Source: Microbacterium sp. Leaf159
GTDB taxonomy: Bacteria > Actinomycetota > Actinomycetes > Actinomycetales > Microbacteriaceae
Assembly: GCF_001423615.1 (NCBI RefSeq)
Contig: NZ_LMOU01000001.1
Coordinates: 1,328,882-1,392,881, forward strand
DNA length: 64,000 nt
Direction of reading: 5' to 3'
Shown here: piece after piece, positions 1 through 8,943 of the stretch
Layout of the letters: each line of letters begins with the position of its first letter
Numbering within the stretch: the stretch's first letter is position 1
Notes under the pieces: model-generated
The model's input: the letters and a program-made list of their open reading frames with translations, nothing else
What the model was told of the DNA's origin: nothing
The model's database searches: none
Position numbers and translations under genes: made by a program

Positions 1-1
1 G

Positions 2-1378
2 ACCTACACGACCGCCGCCGCCGGCAAGAAGGCCGACATCGAGCTCGCCGTCGCCGCAGCGAAGCGCGCGTTCGACGAGGGCCCGTGGCCGCGGATGCTC
101 CCCCGCGAGCGCTCGCGGGTGCTGCACAGGATCGCCGACATCGTCGAGTCGCGCGATGCCCGCCTCGCTGAGCTCGAGTCCTACGACTCCGGACTCCCGA
201 TCACGCAGGCCCTCGGCCAGGCCCGCCGCGCCGCCGAGAACTTCCGCTTCTTCGCCGACCTGATCGTCGCCCAGTCCGACGACGCCTTCAAGGTTCCGGG
301 CAAGCAGATGAACTACGTCAACCGCAAGCCGATCGGCGTCGCAGGCCTCATCACGCCGTGGAACACGCCGTTCATGCTCGAGTCGTGGAAGCTCGGCCCC
401 GCGCTCGCGACCGGCAACACCGTGGTCCTGAAGCCTGCCGAGTTCACGCCGCTGTCGGCCTCGCTCTGGGCAGGCATCTTCGAGGAGGCAGGTCTGCCTG
501 CGGGAGTCTTCAACCTCGTCAACGGCCTCGGCGAGGACGCCGGAGACGCGCTGGTGAAGCACCCGGACGTGCCGCTCATCTCGTTCACGGGCGAGAGCTC
601 GACCGGGCAGCTGATCTTCGGCAACGCCGCTCCGTTCCTCAAGGGCCTCTCGATGGAGCTCGGCGGCAAGTCGCCCGCCGTCGTGTTCGCCGACGCCGAT
701 CTCGAAGCGGCGGTCGACGCCACGATCTTCGGTGTCTTCTCGCTCAACGGCGAGCGCTGCACCGCAGGCTCCCGCATCCTCGTCGAGCGCTCGATCTACG
801 AGGAGTTCGTCGAGCGCTACGCCGCGCAGGCGAAGCGCGTCAAGGTCGGCTACCCGCACGACCCGGCGACCGAGGTCGGCGCGCTCGTGCACCCCGAGCA
901 CTACGACAAGGTGATGAGCTACGTCGAGATCGGCAAGACCGAGGGCCGCCTCGTCGCCGGCGGTGGACGCCCCGAGGGGTTCGATACGGGCAACTTCGTC
1001 GCACCGACCGTGTTCGCCGATGTATCCCCCGACGCCCGCATCTTCCAGGAGGAGATCTTCGGTCCGGTCGTCGCGATCACACCGTTCGACTCCGACGACG
1101 AGGCGCTCGCCCTCGCGAACAACACGAAGTACGGCCTCGCCGCCTACATCTGGACGAACGACCTGAAGCGCGCGCACAACTTCGCGCAGTCCGTCGAGGC
1201 CGGCATGGTGTGGCTGAACAGCAACAACGTGCGTGACCTGCGTACCCCGTTCGGCGGTGTCAAGGCCTCGGGCCTCGGCCACGAGGGCGGCTACCGCTCG
1301 ATCGACTTCTACACCGACCAGCAGAGCGTGCACATCACGCTCGGCGGCGCCCACAACCCGACCTTCGGCAAGAACTGA
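2..1378 (+). CDS. hpaE: 5-carboxymethyl-2-hydroxymuconate semialdehyde dehydrogenase, 5' truncated
   Basis: NAD-dependent aldehyde dehydrogenase that oxidises the ring-cleavage semialdehyde of homoprotocatechuate degradation. The reading frame is open to the window edge (first full codon at base 2), so the N-terminus and true start lie upstream. The ALDH core is visible: the TGES/GQ NAD-binding stretch, the general-base segment ELGGKSP, and the nucleophilic Cys in NGERCTAG (codon 758-760). The specific HpaE assignment rests on the next three genes, which encode the following pathway steps in order and direction. It ends 14 nt before hpaD. The ALDH family call is certain; substrate is by context. 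Confidence 0.88.
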   Translation, partial: TYTTAAAGKKADIELAVAAAKRAFDEGPWPRMLPRERSRVLHRIADIVESRDARLAELESYDSGLPITQALGQARRAAENFRFFADLIVAQSDDAFKVPGKQMNYVNRKPIGVAGLITPWNTPFMLESWKLGPALATGNTVVLKPAEFTPLSASLWAGIFEEAGLPAGVFNLVNGLGEDAGDALVKHPDVPLISFTGESSTGQLIFGNAAPFLKGLSMELGGKSPAVVFADADLEAAVDATIFGVFSLNGERCTAGSRILVERSIYEEFVERYAAQAKRVKVGYPHDPATEVGALVHPEHYDKVMSYVEIGKTEGRLVAGGGRPEGFDTGNFVAPTVFADVSPDARIFQEEIFGPVVAITPFDSDDEALALANNTKYGLAAYIWTNDLKRAHNFAQSVEAGMVWLNSNNVRDLRTPFGGVKASGLGHEGGYRSIDFYTDQQSVHITLGGAHNPTFGKN

Positions 1379-1392
1379 GCAAGGACCCTGCG

Positions 1393-2556
1393 ATGACCGA
1401 CAAGACTGCGAAGACGCTGACCTCATCGGGCTACTACGTGAGCCAGGAGGCTCCGATCCGGACCGACAACCCCGTCCCGACCCCCGAGAGCACGCCACCC
1501 GATGTGCTGCGCTGCGCCTACATGGAACTGGTCGTCACCGACCTCGCGGCGTCCAGGGTGTTCTACGTCGACGTACTCGGCCTGTATGTGACGGAAGAGG
1601 ACGACGAGGCGATCTACCTCCGCTCGACCGAGGAGTTCATCCACCACAACCTCGTTCTGCGCAAGGGACCGATCGCCGCGGTCGCCGCGTTCTCGTACCG
1701 CGTGCGCGACGCCTCGGATCTCGACCGGGCAGTGGAGTTCTACACCGAGCTCGGATGCGATGTGCGCCGCAACCCCGACGGGTTCGTCAAGGGCGTCGGC
1801 GACTCCGTGCGCGTGGTCGACCCGCTGGGCTTCCCGATCGAGTTCTTCCACCAGTCCGACCACGTCGAGCGGATGTCGTGGCGCTACGACCTGCACATCC
1901 CCGGCGAGCTCGTGCGTCTCGACCACTTCAACCAGGTCACCCCCGATGTCCCCCGCGCCGTCAAGTTCATGCAGGACCTCGGCTTCCGCGTGACGGAGGA
2001 CATCCAGGACGACGAGGGCACCGTGTACGCCGCCTGGATGCGCCGCAAGCCCACCGTGCACGACACCGCGATGACCGGCGGCGACGGTCCGCGCATGCAC
2101 CACGTCTGCTTCGCGACGCACGAGAAGCACAACATCCTCGCGATCTGCGACAAGCTCGGTGCCCTCCGCCGTTCCGACGCCATCGAGCGTGGCCCCGGCC
2201 GTCACGGCGTCTCGAACGCGTTCTACCTGTACCTGCGCGACCCCGACGGGCACCGCGTCGAGGTGTACACGCAGGACTACTACACGGGCGACCCCGACAA
2301 CCCCGTCATCACCTGGGACGTGCACGACAACCAGCGTCGTGACTGGTGGGGCAACCCGGTCGTGCCCTCCTGGTACACCGAGGCTTCGCTCGTGCTCGAT
2401 CTCGACGGCAACCCGCAGCCGGTCATCGATCGCACCGACAGCTCCGAGATGGCCGTGACGATCGGCGCCGACGGGTTCTCGTACACGCGCCCCGACGACG
2501 ACGAGGGCATGCCCGAGTACAAGCAGGGCGAGTACAAGCTCGGCCACCAGCTCTGA
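1393..2556 (+). CDS. hpaD: 3,4-dihydroxyphenylacetate (homoprotocatechuate) 2,3-dioxygenase
   Basis: Extradiol ring-cleavage dioxygenase of the type I vicinal-oxygen-chelate fold, opening homoprotocatechuate to the HpaE substrate. The 387-residue protein aligns with the Brevibacterium fuscum enzyme (ligands H155, H214, E267): here H178 (in LDHFNQ), H237 (MHHVCF) and E290 (GHRVEVY) keep the same spacings of 59 and 53 residues. Two glyoxalase-like domains run from about 40-155 and 170-300. The start is ATG with an AAGGA Shine-Dalgarno at 1382. It lies between hpaE and hpaH in one operon. No sign of damage. The metal (Fe or Mn) cannot be told from sequence. Confidence 0.95.
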   Translation: MTDKTAKTLTSSGYYVSQEAPIRTDNPVPTPESTPPDVLRCAYMELVVTDLAASRVFYVDVLGLYVTEEDDEAIYLRSTEEFIHHNLVLRKGPIAAVAAFSYRVRDASDLDRAVEFYTELGCDVRRNPDGFVKGVGDSVRVVDPLGFPIEFFHQSDHVERMSWRYDLHIPGELVRLDHFNQVTPDVPRAVKFMQDLGFRVTEDIQDDEGTVYAAWMRRKPTVHDTAMTGGDGPRMHHVCFATHEKHNILAICDKLGALRRSDAIERGPGRHGVSNAFYLYLRDPDGHRVEVYTQDYYTGDPDNPVITWDVHDNQRRDWWGNPVVPSWYTEASLVLDLDGNPQPVIDRTDSSEMAVTIGADGFSYTRPDDDEGMPEYKQGEYKLGHQL

Positions 2557-2594
2557 TCGATTCGCACGCAGGTTCAGACACAGAGGAGACACGG

Positions 2595-3380
2595 ATGCTG
2601 TCCGCAGACACCGTCGCGCAGATCGCCGCGGAACTCGCCGAGGCCGACCGGAACCACTCCGTGATCCCGCGCATCACTGCGCGGTATCCGGAGGCGACGG
2701 TCGAGGACTCGTACGCGATCCAGGGCGTGTGGCGCGACACTCAGATCGCCGCGGGGCGCCGCCTCATCGGCCGCAAGATCGGCCTGACGTCGAAGGCGAT
2801 GCAGCAGGCCACCGGCATCACCGAGCCCGATTACGGCGTGATGTTCGACGACACCGTGTACGAATCGGGCGCCGAGATCCCGGTCGATCACTTCTCGAAC
2901 GTGCGCATCGAGGTCGAGCTCGCGTTCGTGCTCAAGCATCCGCTCGAAGGCCCCGACTGCACTCTCGACGATGCCCTCGCCGCCATCGACTACGCGGTGC
3001 CGGCGCTCGAGGTGTTGAACTCGCACATCGAGCTCGAGGGGCGCACGATCGTCGACACGATCAGCGACAACGCGGCCTACGGCGCGATGGTGCTCGGCAC
3101 CGTGCACAAGCGTCCTGACGAGATCGATCTCCGCTGGGTGCCCGGTGTGCTCGCGCGCAACGGCGAGATCGAGGAGACCGGAGTCGCCGCCGGTGTGCTC
3201 GGCCACCCCGCCACCGGCGTCGCATGGCTCGCCAACAAGTTCCACCAGCACGGCGCGCGTCTGGAGGCCGGGGAGATCATCCTGGCAGGATCGTTCACAC
3301 GCCCGATGTGGGTGTCGCGCGGCGATCAGGTGCTGTGCGACTACGGACCGATGGGAACGATCGAATGCCGCTTCATCTGA
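2595..3380 (+). CDS. hpaH: 2-oxo-hept-3-ene-1,7-dioate hydratase
   Basis: Member of the HpaH/MhpD hydratase-decarboxylase family (FAH superfamily); adds water to 2-oxohept-3-ene-1,7-dioate to give 4-hydroxy-2-oxoheptanedioate, the substrate of HpaI. Family motifs seen: [12 protein letters not shown], the acidic metal site around [10 protein letters not shown], and the C-terminal GSFTRPMWV segment. The 261-residue length is normal. The frame is open further upstream, but ATG 2595 has a strong GAGGAG site 8 nt ahead and matches the family's usual N-terminus. The 3' end overlaps hpaI by 16 nt, implying coupled translation. The HpaG isomerase/decarboxylase step is not in the window and is probably encoded upstream. 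Confidence 0.9.
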   Translation: MLSADTVAQIAAELAEADRNHSVIPRITARYPEATVEDSYAIQGVWRDTQIAAGRRLIGRKIGLTSKAMQQATGITEPDYGVMFDDTVYESGAEIPVDHFSNVRIEVELAFVLKHPLEGPDCTLDDALAAIDYAVPALEVLNSHIELEGRTIVDTISDNAAYGAMVLGTVHKRPDEIDLRWVPGVLARNGEIEETGVAAGVLGHPATGVAWLANKFHQHGARLEAGEIILAGSFTRPMWVSRGDQVLCDYGPMGTIECRFI

Positions 3381-4168
3381 GCCCCTCCTTCCGCGAGCAG
3401 CTCGCCGCCTCCGACCGCTCGCTGATCGGCATGTGGGGCTGCTCCGGCAGCCCGCTCGTGACCGAGGTGGCAGCGGGATCCGGCCTCGACTGGCTGCTGA
3501 TCGACATGGAGCACTCGGCGAACACGCTCGAGTCCACGCTGCTGCAGCTGCAGGTCGTCGCCGCATACCCGATCGCCCCCGTCGTGCGCGTGCCGTCGAA
3601 CGACACGGTGGCGATCAAGCAGGTCCTCGACCTCGGCGCACAGAACCTCATCGTGCCGATGGTCTCGTCGGCCGACGAGGCGCGTGCGGCCGTCGCCGCC
3701 ACCCGTTACCCGCCCGAGGGCGTGCGCGGTGTCGGCAGCGCGCTCGCGCGCAGCGCCCGCTGGAACAGGGTCGACGGGTACCTCCAGGACTCGGCTCGAC
3801 ACACGTCACTGACCGTGCAGATCGAGACGGCCGCGGGGGTCGCGGCCGCCGCCGAGATCGCCGCCGTCGACGGTGTGGATGCGGTGTTCGTGGGGCCCTC
3901 CGACCTCTCGGCGTCGATGGGACTGCTCGGACAGCAGACGCACCCCGAGGTCGTGTCGGCGGTCGAGCAGGTCTTCGCCGCGGTGAAGGCCGCGGGCAAG
4001 CCCGTCGGCGTCAATGCCTTCGACCCGTCAGCCGCCGATGCCTACATCGCCGCAGGGGCGGACTTCGTGGCGGTCGGCGCCGACGTGGCGATGCTCGCGC
4101 GGGCATCCGAGGCGCTCGCCGCCCGCTTCATCCCCGCCTCCGACGGCGCGACGCGCGCCAGCTACTGA
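3365..4168 (+). CDS. hpaI: 4-hydroxy-2-oxoheptanedioate aldolase
   Basis: Class II metal-dependent aldolase of the HpcH/HpaI family, cleaving 4-hydroxy-2-oxoheptanedioate to pyruvate and succinate semialdehyde, the last step of the homoprotocatechuate meta pathway. The E. coli active-site set H45, R70, E149, D175 appears here as H50 (IDMEH), R75 (VVRVP), E154 (QIET) and D180 (GPSDL), a constant offset of five. The 267-residue length is standard. ATG 3365 lies inside the end of hpaH; this start gives the normal family N-terminus. Last gene of the hpa operon; a 59-nt gap separates it from the MFS gene. Confidence 0.93.
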   Translation: MPLHLSPSFREQLAASDRSLIGMWGCSGSPLVTEVAAGSGLDWLLIDMEHSANTLESTLLQLQVVAAYPIAPVVRVPSNDTVAIKQVLDLGAQNLIVPMVSSADEARAAVAATRYPPEGVRGVGSALARSARWNRVDGYLQDSARHTSLTVQIETAAGVAAAAEIAAVDGVDAVFVGPSDLSASMGLLGQQTHPEVVSAVEQVFAAVKAAGKPVGVNAFDPSAADAYIAAGADFVAVGADVAMLARASEALAARFIPASDGATRASY

Positions 4169-4204
4169 CGCCGGCGCCGCCCGGCGTGGTGGCAGGATTG
4201 ACGG

Positions 4205-4231
4205 ATGCAGAGAAGCGAGGCGCCGTCATGA
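4205..4231 (+). other. Possible 8-codon upstream ORF overlapping the MFS start
   Basis: A short frame (MQRSEAPS, stop TGA) whose stop overlaps the MFS start codon as ATGA. AGGATT lies about 6 nt before its ATG, like the leaderless promoters elsewhere in this window, so the mRNA could begin at this ATG and deliver ribosomes to the exporter by re-initiation. It is short enough to be chance. Confidence 0.25.
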
Positions 4232-5475
4232 TCCGCGCGCTCGCCGCGATGCAGGACAAGGGATTCCGCTGGTTCTTCCTCGCCCGCGCGATCACGCTGA
4301 TCGCCGGGTCGATGTCGTCGATCGCCCTGGCCTTCGCGGTGCTCGAGATCGACAACGACGCCCGTTCCCTGTCGCTCGTGCTCGCCGCCTTCACGGTCAG
4401 CAACATCGTCTTCCTGCTGTTCGGCGGAGTGATCGCCGACCGGCTGCCGCGCGCGCTCATCATCCAGTCCTGCTACGTGATCGACATCCTCACCGTCGGG
4501 GCGATGGCGGCGCTCCTGTTCAGTGGCACCGCCACGGTTCCCCTGCTCGCGCTGCTGTCGGTCGTGAACGGCGCATCCACCGCGTTCGTGCTGCCGGCGA
4601 TGCAGGGGATCATCCCTCAGCTCGCCTCTCCCGAGCACCTGCAGCAGGCGAACGCGATGCTGTCGTTCGTGCGCTCCGCGACCACCATCGGCGGCCCGAT
4701 CATCGCCGGCATCGTCGTCGCTGCCGCCGGCCCCGCCTGGGCGATGGTCGTGCAGGGGATCGGCTGGGTCGTCGCGATCCCGGTCCTGGCGATGGTCAGG
4801 CTCCCACCGCCTGATCATGCCGGCGGAACCACGATGTTCCATGACCTCCGCGTCGGATGGCAGGAATTCTGGGGTCGTACCTGGCTGTGGGTGGTCGTGC
4901 TGGCCTTCATGGTGATGAACGCGATCCACATAGGCGCCTGGGGCGTCGTCGGTCCGTACATCGCGAAGAACGACGAGCGCCTCGGGATCGCCGGGTGGGG
5001 GTGGGTGGTCAGCGCCGAAGGCGTCGGCATCCTGCTGATGACGCTCATCCTGATGTGGTTCCCGCTGAAGCGTCCGCTGCGTTACGGGATGATCGGCATG
5101 GCCGCGTTCGCGATACCGCTGACGGTGCTCGGCATCCACCCTGCCGTGATCCTGCTGGCCATCGCCGCGTTCCTCGCCGGCGCCGGTGCCGAGGTGTTCA
5201 GCACCGGGTGGAACCTCGCAATGATGGAGAACGTGCCCGGCGACAAGCTGTCGCGCGTCTCGAGCTACGACATGCTCGGGAGCTACGTCGTGATGCCCAT
5301 CGGCACTCTCGTGTACGGCTGGCTCATCACGCACAGTGACGTCGAGACGGTCCTGATCACCTCGGGGATCCTCTACGCATCGATCGCGGTGGTGACCCTG
5401 CTGGTGCCGAGCGTCTGGCGCATGGGCCGCCCTGCGGATGCGGTGCCCGCACACGAGGAGTTGGCGGATTCATAG
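4228..5475 (+). CDS. MFS transporter (EntS/MFS_3-like exporter)
   Basis: Major facilitator superfamily membrane protein of 415 residues with about 12 hydrophobic segments. The cytoplasmic loop after TM2 contains GGVIADRLPRALII, the MFS motif A region. The overall pattern resembles the transmembrane-secretion-effector group (EntS-like) rather than sugar or aromatic-acid permeases, which favours drug or metabolite export; the substrate is unknown. ATG 4228 was chosen because a GAGG sequence lies 8 nt upstream and an 8-codon frame ends on it as ATGA. It follows hpaI but has its own possible promoter, so membership in the hpa operon is doubtful. Confidence 0.85.
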   Translation: MIRALAAMQDKGFRWFFLARAITLIAGSMSSIALAFAVLEIDNDARSLSLVLAAFTVSNIVFLLFGGVIADRLPRALIIQSCYVIDILTVGAMAALLFSGTATVPLLALLSVVNGASTAFVLPAMQGIIPQLASPEHLQQANAMLSFVRSATTIGGPIIAGIVVAAAGPAWAMVVQGIGWVVAIPVLAMVRLPPPDHAGGTTMFHDLRVGWQEFWGRTWLWVVVLAFMVMNAIHIGAWGVVGPYIAKNDERLGIAGWGWVVSAEGVGILLMTLILMWFPLKRPLRYGMIGMAAFAIPLTVLGIHPAVILLAIAAFLAGAGAEVFSTGWNLAMMENVPGDKLSRVSSYDMLGSYVVMPIGTLVYGWLITHSDVETVLITSGILYASIAVVTLLVPSVWRMGRPADAVPAHEELADS

Positions 5476-5497
5476 CAATCCGGGTGAGACTGGGGGC

Positions 5498-6220
5498 ATG
5501 ACCTTCGCCGCGCTCCAGCCGCTCGCAGACCGTGCCGCACTGTTCACCGCTCTCCGCCAGGATTCGCTGGCCACCGCGCTCGAGAGCCTCGGCGACAACC
5601 GCTGGGATGCGGACATGTCCGCCGGAACCCTCACGTTCACGTCGAATGACGACGCCTCGCGTCAGCTCGTGACGCGCGCGCACCTCGTCGCGACGATCGC
5701 GCCCGGACCCCGTTCGCTGCTCTGGGCGTGGGCGCACCCGCAGGGAGACTCCGCCGGTGTCGCCGCGCAACTGCGCGACTACGGCACCGAGCACGGCATC
5801 GTCGAGCTGAGCCAGACCGAGCTCCCCTTCCCGGAAGACGCCTCTGGCGATGCCGAGTGGATCACGCGGGCGGCCCACACGGTCGGCGGCGTGGCCGTCG
5901 AGCTCACCGGACGGGCGCCGTATTACCTCGCTCCCGTCGGCGGCGGCACGTACGCGGTGTTCCTGCTCGACGCGCCACTCCCCCCGCTCACCGTCGCATC
6001 CGCGGCGATCGTCCTGCCCCGCATCCTGGCGGGCCTCGCGATGTCCGACGCGCGCACCGCGGTCTGGGATGCCGCTCGACTGGCCGGGTGGACCCTCACC
6101 TGGACCGATGAGTCCTTCACGGGAGCCACGATCGCCGACAGCACCGGCACGGCGACGTTCCGTTTCGACGAGCAGGCGCGCATCACGAACATCGAGAGCA
6201 GCCTGCACCCGCAGGGCTGA
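5498..6220 (+). CDS. Conserved protein of unknown function (resembles DUF6882)
   Basis: A 240-residue soluble protein with no signal peptide or membrane segment. The N-terminal third has the pattern W-D-A-D-M...G-T-L-x-F followed by LLWAWAHPQG, which I associate tentatively with the DUF6882 family. No catalytic residues are recognisable. The start is leaderless-like: GAGACT at 5486-5491 precedes the ATG by 6 nt and there is no Shine-Dalgarno. It sits alone between the exporter and a convergent DUF4188 gene. Function unknown. Confidence 0.75.
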   Translation: MTFAALQPLADRAALFTALRQDSLATALESLGDNRWDADMSAGTLTFTSNDDASRQLVTRAHLVATIAPGPRSLLWAWAHPQGDSAGVAAQLRDYGTEHGIVELSQTELPFPEDASGDAEWITRAAHTVGGVAVELTGRAPYYLAPVGGGTYAVFLLDAPLPPLTVASAAIVLPRILAGLAMSDARTAVWDAARLAGWTLTWTDESFTGATIADSTGTATFRFDEQARITNIESSLHPQG

Positions 6221-6241
6221 TCTCCCACCGAGAACAGCGCG

Positions 6242-6718
6242 TCAGCGGCCCAGCCGCTGGCGCGCTGTCTTCGTTCCGGGGCCGACCGGTGCATGCGCGG
6301 TGGCCGCCGCGAGTCCGAACATCGGCATGTCGACGTACACCGCCTCGAGGTCGGTCACCGGCACCTGATAGGTCTCGTGCCAGACGCCCACGCTGCCGCT
6401 CCCCTGCAGCGTGCGCATGAAGTCGCGCCACGGCTGCAGGTGCGGCGCATCGCGGTCGGCGGCGAAGCGCTGCAGATGCTCCGGGCTCTCCCAGTACGAC
6501 AGCAGGATCGTCGTGCGACCGAACCAGCTGTGAGCGCCGAGCATCCCCGCATCCTCATGCGTCGCGAGATGCCGCAGCATCGGCGGCATCTTGCTGGCCG
6601 TGCGCATGACGCGCCCCAGCTGCCACCACCGATTCGCCCGCATCCCGATCAGGAAGACCGTGACGTCCGCGCGTTCCGGTGATGCGATGAATCGACCGGG
6701 GAAGACCTGCTGAGCCAT
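6242..6718 (-). CDS. DUF4188 family protein
   Basis: A 158-residue protein matching the DUF4188 family: FLIGMRANRWWQLGRV near the N-terminus, then LGAHSWFGRTTILLSYWESPEHL, typical of this ferredoxin-like-fold group that is sometimes described as monooxygenase-like. Biochemical function is not established. It has a good AAGGAG site 6 nt before the start and is transcribed divergently from the adjacent TetR gene, with an operator-like palindrome between them, so it is the likely target of that regulator. Confidence 0.82.
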   Translation of the reverse strand: MAQQVFPGRFIASPERADVTVFLIGMRANRWWQLGRVMRTASKMPPMLRHLATHEDAGMLGAHSWFGRTTILLSYWESPEHLQRFAADRDAPHLQPWRDFMRTLQGSGSVGVWHETYQVPVTDLEAVYVDMPMFGLAAATAHAPVGPGTKTARQRLGR

Positions 6719-6736
6719 GAGCCACTCCTTGCAACA

Positions 6737-6763
6737 TTGTTATGTAACTTCGTTATACAACAA
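6737..6763. promoter_or_regulatory. Imperfect palindrome, probable TetR operator
   Basis: A 27-bp imperfect inverted repeat with arms TTGTTATGTAAC and GTTATACAACAA (10 of 12 positions pair) around TTC. It lies in the 66-nt AT-rich gap between the divergent DUF4188 and TetR genes, next to the likely regulator promoter (TACGAT at 6767-6772). A TetR dimer here could repress both genes. Confidence 0.65.
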
Positions 6764-6784
6764 CGTTACGATAAGCTCGACTCC

Positions 6785-7345
6785 ATGGCAAGACCTCCTC
6801 TGTACGACGACGCGCTGCGCGGCCGCCTCCTCGATGCGACCGCCGAGATGGTCGACCACAAGGGCCCCGAGCGGATCAGCCTGCGCGACATCGCGCAGAA
6901 CGCCGGCACCTCGACCTCAGCGGTCTACGCCCTCTTCGGGGGAAAGACCGAGCTGCTCGTGGCCGTCATCGAGCACGGGTTCGCGTCGTTCGGCGACGCA
7001 CAGGCGGCATCCGAACCACAGGGGCTGCGCGCCCTCGGGCTCGCGTACCGGTCGTGGGCCATGGCGAACCCGGCACTCTATCGTCTGATGTTCGGCGGCG
7101 GGGTGGCCACTGAAGACTGTCGCCCCGACGATGCGACCATGAGCACGGCGATGGCACCCCTCGTGCGCGCACTCGCGGCACGCGTCGACGAGCCTGCGGT
7201 GATGACCGCAGCCCTCACCGTCTGGGCGCAGGTGCACGGCGCCGTGAGCCTCGAGCTCGCCGGCGTCACTCCCCCGCTCGTCCCGTGGGACTCCGTCTAC
7301 GACGCGGTGGTGGATGCGGTCGAACGGGCTTTCCCCGCCCGCTGA
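6785..7345 (+). CDS. TetR/AcrR family transcriptional regulator
   Basis: A 186-residue one-domain repressor. The N-terminal helix-turn-helix is clear: ISLRDIAQNAGTSTSAVYALFGGKTELL at about residues 28-55, followed by a TetR C-terminal ligand domain of the WHG type (LRALGLAYRSWAMANPALYRLMFGG). ATG 6785 was preferred to an upstream in-frame start at 6737 because that one lies inside the palindrome and the residues MARPPLYDD are the normal beginning. Probably autoregulates and controls the divergent DUF4188 gene. Ligand unknown. Confidence 0.9.
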   Translation: MARPPLYDDALRGRLLDATAEMVDHKGPERISLRDIAQNAGTSTSAVYALFGGKTELLVAVIEHGFASFGDAQAASEPQGLRALGLAYRSWAMANPALYRLMFGGGVATEDCRPDDATMSTAMAPLVRALAARVDEPAVMTAALTVWAQVHGAVSLELAGVTPPLVPWDSVYDAVVDAVERAFPAR

Positions 7346-7403
7346 GCACTCCAGGGTCGCCCGAAAGGTGCCACGGCATCCGGGAGTGTGGAATTCTGGT
7401 CGC

Positions 7404-7961
7404 ATGAAGAACGGAATCGTCCGGTTCGCCGCCCTCTACGTGTTCAACGTCGCGGTGCTGCTGCTCATCGGCCTGCTGTCCGCTGGCGTCTCCGTCGGGT
7501 TCCACGCACTCTGGGCCGCGGTCATCCTGACTCTCGCGGCACTGTTCGTGAAGCCGCTGCTCACCGGCGCGTTCCGCAAGGCTGCGGCCAAGTCCGCGGC
7601 CGACCGCACGAAGACGGGCGAGAAGGTCGTGCAGTACGTCCTCGTCTACCTCGTCGAGCTCCTCATCTGGGTGGCCGTCGTATGGCTGAGCGGCGTCCGC
7701 GCCTCCGGGTTCTGGAGCTACGCGCTTCCTCCGCTGTTCCTGCTCTTCGGCTGGATGATCTACGACCAGGTCGACGACAAGCTGCGGGCGAAGGCGGGCG
7801 AGCTCTACGACGCGGTTCAGGGCAGGGTGTCGGGCAAGAAGTCCGCACCTGCCGCCGCAGCGCCCGGCTCCCCCGCCGCACCGGCCACCGCCGAGGCGCG
7901 CGCGGAGCTCGACGACGGACTGACTCCCGAGCAGCGCCGGATGCTCGACGAACTCGGCTGA
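7404..7961 (+). CDS. Small membrane protein of unknown function
   Basis: A 185-residue protein with four predicted hydrophobic segments at about 7-25, 29-48, 78-96 and 100-120. After these come a charged linker, an Ala/Pro-rich stretch (about 145-165) and an acidic C-terminus ending EQRRMLDELG, probably cytoplasmic. I do not recognise the family. The start is leaderless-like (GAATTC 7 nt before the ATG). It converges with folD across a repeat-rich 103-nt gap. Confidence 0.75.
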   Translation: MKNGIVRFAALYVFNVAVLLLIGLLSAGVSVGFHALWAAVILTLAALFVKPLLTGAFRKAAAKSAADRTKTGEKVVQYVLVYLVELLIWVAVVWLSGVRASGFWSYALPPLFLLFGWMIYDQVDDKLRAKAGELYDAVQGRVSGKKSAPAAAAPGSPAAPATAEARAELDDGLTPEQRRMLDELG

Positions 7962-7969
7962 ACGCAGAG

Positions 7970-8056
7970 GGTCCCGACCTGCAGACCTCGCCCCGGTTCG
8001 CGGACGAACCAGCGGGAGAAATCAGCAGATCGGGACCGGATGCGCAGATCGGGACC
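7970..8056. repeat. Inverted and direct repeats in the convergent gap before folD
   Basis: GGTCCCGACCTGC (7970-7982) is the reverse complement, with one mismatch, of GCAGATCGGGACC, which occurs twice as a direct repeat at 8025-8037 and 8044-8056. Between the arms sits a smaller hairpin GGTTCG/CGAACC. The array lies between two converging genes, so it may act as a bidirectional terminator with two alternative 3' arms. Confidence 0.6.
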
Positions 8057-8064
8057 GATGAGGG

Positions 8065-8943
8065 TCAGACGAGGCGTTCCGCCGCCTCGACGACGTTGGT
8101 CATGAGCAGCGCGACGGTCATCGGACCCACGCCGCCGGGGTTGGGCGAGACCCATCCCGCGACCTCGGCGACGCCGGGGTGCACGTCTCCGAAGACCAGG
8201 TTCTTGCCGGTCTCGGGGTCGGTCTCGCGTGTCACGCCCACATCGAGCACGGCAGCACCGGGCTTGACGTCCTCGGCACGGATCAGGTGCCTTACGCCCG
8301 CTGCAGCCACGATCACGTCGGCCTCACGCAGGTAGCGCGGCATGTCGACCGTGCCGGTGTGCGTGAGCGTGACCGTGGCGTTCAGGTCGCGGCGGGTCAG
8401 CAGCAGGCCGATGGAGCGACCGATGGTCACGCCTCGCCCGACGACCACGACGTGCTTGCCCGCGAAGTCGTAGCCGTTGCGCAGCAGCAGCTCGATCACA
8501 CCGCGCGGCGTGCACGGCAGCGGAGTGTGGATCGGGTTGTTGACGTTGAGCACGAGCCGGCCGAGGTTGGTCGGGTGCAGGCCGTCGGCATCCTTCGCCG
8601 GGTCGATCCGCTCGAGGATCGCGTCGGTGTCGATGTGCTTCGGCAGCGGCAGCTGCACGATGTAGCCGTGGCAGTCCGGATCGGCGTTGAGCTCATCGAT
8701 CAGCGCCTCGACATCGGCCTGCGTGGCGTCGGCCGGCAGCTCGCGCTGGATCGAGTTCATCCCGATCGCCTCGGACTGACGGTGCTTCATGCCGACGTAG
8801 AGCTGGGATGCCGGGTCGGCGCCCACGAGCACGGTCGCGATGCCCGGGACGATGCCCTTCGCCTTCAGCGCGGAGACCCGCTCGGTCAGCTCGGCCTTGA
8901 TCGCGGCCGATGCCGCCTTGCCGTCGAGGATCTTCGCGGTCAC
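8065..8943 (-). CDS. folD: Bifunctional methylenetetrahydrofolate dehydrogenase/methenyltetrahydrofolate cyclohydrolase
   Basis: Interconverts 5,10-methylene-, 5,10-methenyl- and 10-formyl-tetrahydrofolate in one-carbon metabolism, supplying formyl groups for purine synthesis. The 292-residue protein has the FolD substrate motif [13 protein letters not shown] with the catalytic Tyr/Lys pair, the QLPLPKHID motif, and the NADP-binding [14 protein letters not shown] segment. It overlaps glyA by ATGA and so is co-transcribed and coupled with it, downstream of the ZTP riboswitch. Normal length and composition. Confidence 0.97.
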   Translation of the reverse strand: MTAKILDGKAASAAIKAELTERVSALKAKGIVPGIATVLVGADPASQLYVGMKHRQSEAIGMNSIQRELPADATQADVEALIDELNADPDCHGYIVQLPLPKHIDTDAILERIDPAKDADGLHPTNLGRLVLNVNNPIHTPLPCTPRGVIELLLRNGYDFAGKHVVVVGRGVTIGRSIGLLLTRRDLNATVTLTHTGTVDMPRYLREADVIVAAAGVRHLIRAEDVKPGAAVLDVGVTRETDPETGKNLVFGDVHPGVAEVAGWVSPNPGGVGPMTVALLMTNVVEAAERLV

